From the NCBI GenBank assembly GCA_027080245.1, contig JALWSN010000323.1, forward strand, positions 1 through 5,494: DNA of 5,494 nt. Reading direction: 5' to 3'. Below, one piece after another: positions 5,472 through 5,494 of the stretch. Below the pieces are notes generated by a model that made no database searches, was not told where the DNA came from, and was given only the letters and a program-made list of their open reading frames with translations. Position 1 is the first letter of the stretch. Each line of letters begins with the position of its first letter. Position numbers and translations under genes: made by a program. The DNA is from Ignavibacteriales bacterium (GTDB lineage Bacteria > Bacteroidota > Ignavibacteria > Ignavibacteriales > Melioribacteraceae).

Positions 5472-5494
5472 CTTAAGACTTATTCCTTAAGACT
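5472..5494. repeat. 7/14-base tandem repeat running to the window edge
   Basis: The units are CTTAAGA (5472-5478), CTTATTC (5479-5485) and CTTAAGA (5486-5492), then CT at the edge. The 9-base word CTTAAGACT recurs exactly 14 bases apart, which is two heptamers. The array may continue past the window. Confidence 0.5.

Larger units (their letters stand above)
5122..5494. other. Non-coding tail with repeats; no gene seen
   Basis: This 373-base stretch follows the kinase stop. Open frames are very short on both strands and lack ribosome binding sites with coding character. It holds four 7-base-period arrays, a hairpin at 5343-5369, a perfect 10-base palindrome at 5410-5419 and a hairpin at 5440-5461, each listed separately. 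No strong terminator directly follows the kinase gene. Any promoter for a gene beyond the right edge could lie here, but none is convincing. Confidence 0.8.

Noticed and set aside
5125..5494. CRISPR array
   Set aside because: The repeats are 7 bases long without spacers; there are no 25-40 base direct repeats and no cas genes.

Overview
The window looks like part of a chromosome from a flagellated, AT-rich Gram-negative bacterium. The MotA is of the E. coli-like subtype. Coding is dense, with ATGA overlaps. The non-coding tail carries 7-base tandem repeats of a kind seen in the Bacteroidetes/Chlorobi/Ignavibacteria group. Because most Bacteroidetes lack flagella, a flagellated member of the Ignavibacteria (Melioribacter/Ignavibacterium relatives) is my best guess. 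This rests on pattern recognition without a database search, at about 50% confidence.

All genes lie on the + strand, in two blocks. Block 1 (1-2571) holds the end of motA, then motB, a single-domain CheY-like receiver, and a second receiver fused to a histidine-kinase dimerisation (DHp) segment that has no ATPase domain. The motA-motB gap is 4 bases, and each of the next two junctions is an ATGA stop/start overlap, so the flagellar stator and two signalling proteins are almost certainly co-transcribed and translationally coupled. Block 2 (2631-5121) holds a 221-residue protein of unknown function, overlapping by 17 bases a 613-residue soluble histidine kinase with about three PAS-like sensor domains. 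The 59-base gap between the blocks contains an 11-bp inverted repeat. Its right arm includes the ribosome binding site of the unknown gene, so it looks more like a translational switch than a terminator.

A plausible reading is that the PAS kinase feeds phosphate to one or both receiver proteins, and that the receivers act on motility or on the stator. The receiver-DHp protein could act as a relay or as a dimeric scaffold. This wiring is inferred from gene order only.

The last 373 bases (5122-5494) hold no credible gene. They contain four short arrays, all with a 7-base period but with unrelated unit sequences, plus a few weak hairpins and palindromes. I see no convincing terminator after the kinase gene, no RNA genes, no mobile elements and no CRISPR array.
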